A stretch of 8,662 nucleotides of DNA from Spirochaeta sp. (GTDB taxonomy: Bacteria; Spirochaetota; Spirochaetia; DSM-2461): NCBI GenBank assembly GCA_030635565.1, contig DAOVYP010000070.1, forward strand, positions 1-8,662. Reading direction: 5' to 3'. The translations under genes and the position numbers were made by a program. The stretch's first letter is position 1; every line of letters begins with the position of its first letter. Shown piece by piece: positions 7,362 through 8,662 of the stretch. The notes below the pieces were generated by a model. That model ran no database searches. It had not been told where the DNA came from and saw nothing but the letters and a program-made list of their open reading frames with translations.

Positions 7362-7988
7362 TCATCTATTGTTGACCTCCGATGCTCCAAAAGTCTCGAT
7401 ATGTGCGGCGCCCCGGCTGGCGTCTAATATGCGCCGGCGAAAATCCTCCAGAGCCGAAACCGGAACGTCTATCGATAAACGTACCGTTGTATCAAACCTT
7501 TCCTCGACAATCAGTCCGCCGAGCTCTCCAGCCAGGCGGGCCGTGTATTCAAAGAGCGCATAATCCACTCTCAGCTCAACCCTGTTTCGTTCTACAAGAA
7601 GAACTTTAGGCATCGATTCAAGAGCATCCTGACAACACCTGCCGTAAGCCGAAGTCAAACCTCCGGTCCCCAACTTCACACCGCCGAAATACCTCACCAC
7701 CGTAACCAGTATTTCAGTAAGACCGCCACCGACGATGGGGTCCATGATCGGCCGGCCGGCAGTTCCATGGGGTTCGCCATCATCGCTCATCCCCCGGAGA
7801 GCCGCGTCATTTCCCAGAACATAAGCCCAGGCAACATGGCTGGAGCGGGGATGCTCAAGCCGGAGTTCTTTAATCCGCTTACGGGCGGCGTCGACGCTTA
7901 TCACCTTCCGGGATTCGCCGATAAACCGGGATTTTCGTTCGGTGAAATCGGAATGTCCCGTCCCTGACGGTATCCAGAGTTCGGGCAT
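7362..7988 (-). CDS. yigZ: YigZ/IMPACT (UPF0029) family protein
   Basis: The 208-residue length is typical of bacterial YigZ proteins. The N-terminal IMPACT domain carries two family signatures, SDDGEPHGTAGRPI (68-81) and VVRYFGGVKLGTGGL (97-111). The early KSRFIG segment (19-24) and HVAWAY (51-56) also fit. The C-terminal part (about 136-192) corresponds to the small DUF1949 domain. Eukaryotic IMPACT regulates the Gcn2 kinase through Gcn1. The role of the bacterial members is not settled, though a link to translation or nucleotide binding has been proposed. The ATG at 7988 begins the family-like N-terminus. No strong Shine-Dalgarno is visible before it. It is followed after 16 bp by thyX, which it probably precedes in a bicistronic transcript. 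The gene symbol is given by homology of family, not from an orthology test. Confidence 0.93.
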   Translation of the reverse strand: MPELWIPSGTGHSDFTERKSRFIGESRKVISVDAARKRIKELRLEHPRSSHVAWAYVLGNDAALRGMSDDGEPHGTAGRPIMDPIVGGGLTEILVTVVRYFGGVKLGTGGLTSAYGRCCQDALESMPKVLLVERNRVELRVDYALFEYTARLAGELGGLIVEERFDTTVRLSIDVPVSALEDFRRRILDASRGAAHIETFGASEVNNR

Positions 7989-8115
7989 GGCTTAGTTTAG
8001 CCTGACGGCGTACGGGGGGGAAAGCGTTCATTGCCTGAACCTGTTCTTCACTTTATTCAAATAACGGCTTCATATACATAATTATTAATTTATTCAATAT
8101 AATATTAAATTTAAA

Positions 8116-8147
8116 TTGACATTTTTATTATATTGTTACAATATTAT
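8116..8147 (+). promoter_or_regulatory. Candidate sigma-70-type promoter of the DUF2089-like gene
   Basis: A perfect -35 hexamer TTGACA is at 8116-8121. The best -10 match, TACAAT (8137-8142), lies at 15-bp spacing, shorter than the optimum. An alternative TATTAT (8142-8147) lies at 20-bp spacing. Very AT-rich DNA upstream could act as an UP element. Transcription would start only a few bases before the ribosome binding site, giving a short leader. A palindrome overlaps the -10 choices and is listed separately. Confidence 0.5.
8130..8144. promoter_or_regulatory. Perfect palindrome, candidate operator
   Basis: ATATTGT-T-ACAATAT is a perfect inverted repeat with 7-bp arms around one central base. 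It covers the presumed -10 element of the downstream gene, a position where a bound dimer would block polymerase. The adjacent HTH protein is the obvious candidate ligand (inference). Chance symmetry is more likely in AT-rich DNA, although each arm includes an internal G or C. Confidence 0.4.
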
Positions 8148-8149
8148 TA

Positions 8150-8161
8150 TAGGAGTTAATA
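8150..8161 (+). promoter_or_regulatory. Ribosome binding site of the DUF2089-like gene
   Basis: TAGGAG (8150-8155) lies six bases before the ATG at 8162, a good Shine-Dalgarno at optimal spacing that supports this start. Confidence 0.8.
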
Positions 8162-8536
8162 ATGAAGCATTCGTGGCAGTCTTTGATGAACCTTCTTGGA
8201 GGGAAAGCGTTTCGGATTGAACGAGTCCGTATCGCTGATTCTGATATTGCCGTTGAAGGTGATTTCACGCCACCTCCACTGGCTTGTCTTTCCGTTGACG
8301 ATCAAATGTTCGCTGCGGCTTTTCTGGCTTCTCACGGCTCCATTAAAAAAATGGAACTGTTGTTCGGTATCAGCTATCCGACGGTAAAAAACCGGCTGAA
8401 TCACATCGTCTCCCGTCTGGATGTTCCGAAAGTGGAAGTCGGACCATACGTGGGCTGCGGGTTCACAAAAGAAATTCTGGAGAAGCTGGACAGGGGAGAA
8501 CTCTCCTTCGACGAGGCCATGGAGGAATTGAAATGA
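8162..8536 (+). CDS. DUF2089-like helix-turn-helix protein without zinc ribbon
   Basis: The 124-residue product resembles the DUF2089 family in its central and C-terminal parts. Residues 34-56 (GDFTPPPLACLSVDDQMF) match the family's lead-in. Residues 57-84 contain a helix-turn-helix-like segment with GSIKKMELLFGISYPTVKNRL, the family's most conserved block. Residues 103-124 (KEILEKLDRGELSFDEAM...) form a short helical tail common in these proteins. Classical DUF2089 members start with a CxxC zinc ribbon. Here there is none, and the N-terminal 30 residues contain no cysteine. The HTH suggests DNA binding, with a probable role as a cytoplasmic transcriptional regulator, though no target is known. 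Its stop codon overlaps the start of the next gene as ATGA, which points to a functional pair with a membrane protein. Confidence 0.85.
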   Translation: MKHSWQSLMNLLGGKAFRIERVRIADSDIAVEGDFTPPPLACLSVDDQMFAAAFLASHGSIKKMELLFGISYPTVKNRLNHIVSRLDVPKVEVGPYVGCGFTKEILEKLDRGELSFDEAMEELK

Positions 8537-8662
8537 TCCCGATGGTGATGCGTCTGGTTGTTTCGGGTGCTGATTCGAACAACAGAAAAAAAGGATCGGT
8601 GAATTTATGGCTGCCGTTATTTCTCCTTTGGATTCTGATCCTGCCCCTGATCATCATTGTTC
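8533..8662 (+). CDS. Partial membrane protein coupled to the DUF2089-like gene (truncated by window end)
   Basis: The reading frame stays open to the window edge, giving 43 residues (MIPMVMRLVVSGADSNNRKK and onward). The ATG at 8533 is preceded by GGAGG (8521-8525) at seven-base spacing, and it overlaps the upstream stop as ATGA. A basic patch (NNRKK, 16-20) is followed by a very hydrophobic segment from about residue 25 (LWLPLFLLWILILPLIIIV), a probable transmembrane helix. The short soluble N-terminus with a basic patch before the helix suggests a cytoplasmic N-terminus. Family unknown. The rest of the gene is outside the window. Small membrane proteins often accompany DUF2089 genes, to the best of my recollection. 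Confidence 0.75.
   Translation, partial: MIPMVMRLVVSGADSNNRKKGSVNLWLPLFLLWILILPLIIIV

Larger units (their letters stand above)
7989..8161. promoter_or_regulatory. AT-rich divergent intergenic region between yigZ and the DUF2089-like gene
   Basis: This 173-bp gap is the longest non-coding stretch in the window, and from about 8041 it is far more AT-rich than its surroundings. It must hold promoters for both directions. The plus-strand elements are listed separately. For the minus strand a weak candidate pairs TTGAAT (8092-8097) with TATGAA (8069-8074) at 17-bp spacing, each matching consensus at four of six positions. A 9-bp direct repeat TTTATTCAA occurs at 8052-8060 and 8089-8097, 37 bp apart. 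A run of seven G lies at 8014-8020 in the presumed yigZ leader. No small gene is apparent. Confidence 0.6.

Noticed and set aside
7989..8002. GGCT...AGCC inverted repeat just upstream of the yigZ start
   Set aside because: The stem is only four base pairs and shows no further symmetry. It is not enough to call a regulatory hairpin.
8156..8404. Minus-strand open frame of 82 codons across the DUF2089-like gene
   Set aside because: It is fully antisense to a gene with a recognisable HTH family block and a good start signal.
8463..8657. Minus-strand open frame of 64 codons at the right end
   Set aside because: It is antisense to the end of the DUF2089-like gene and to the coupled membrane-protein gene, both of which have strong ribosome binding sites.

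Overview
This is an ordinary-looking chromosomal stretch from a free-living bacterium. It is most likely a spirochaete of the Spirochaeta/Sediminispirochaeta/Treponema type. That placement is an inference from the company of genes: a flavin-dependent thymidylate synthase, a large TPR protein with a proline-rich and acidic tail, and a DUF2089-like regulator without its zinc ribbon. No marker gene in the window settles it. Coding DNA is moderately GC-rich. The one sizeable intergenic region (7989-8161) is strikingly AT-rich. I see no tRNA, rRNA, CRISPR array, insertion sequence or phage gene.

Layout. Positions 1-118 are a non-coding 3' flank of uvrC with short inverted repeats. uvrC (119-1954, minus) encodes the incision nuclease of nucleotide excision repair. 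It diverges, across only 34 bp, from a two-gene plus-strand unit. The first gene (1989-3644) encodes a secreted protein with a LamG/concanavalin-like domain and a fibronectin type III-like domain. The second (3641-6508) encodes a 955-residue TPR protein with a long disordered acidic region. The two genes overlap by ATGA and are probably translationally coupled. The TPR gene runs into a convergent minus-strand pair with only 9 bp between the two stop codons: a YigZ/IMPACT-family gene (7362-7988) followed by thyX. The likely thyX start is a GTG at 7345, not the longer TTG start at 7390. A possible terminator hairpin spans the convergent stops.

Right end. A 173-bp AT-rich region separates the yigZ-like gene from a plus-strand unit. 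It holds a TTGACA promoter element, a perfect 15-bp palindrome over the presumed -10 region, and a good ribosome binding site. The unit starts with a 124-residue DUF2089-like HTH protein (8162-8536). An ATGA overlap then couples it to a membrane protein cut off by the window edge (8533 onwards).

How the genes work together. UvrC, ThyX and YigZ are housekeeping functions with no obvious joint pathway. The two units worth attention are the secreted LamG/FN3 protein paired with the TPR scaffold, and the HTH protein paired with a membrane protein behind a possible operator. The second could be a small envelope-sensing regulatory module, but the window holds only its first gene and the start of the next. 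I do not see convincing evidence of a spectacular new system here.
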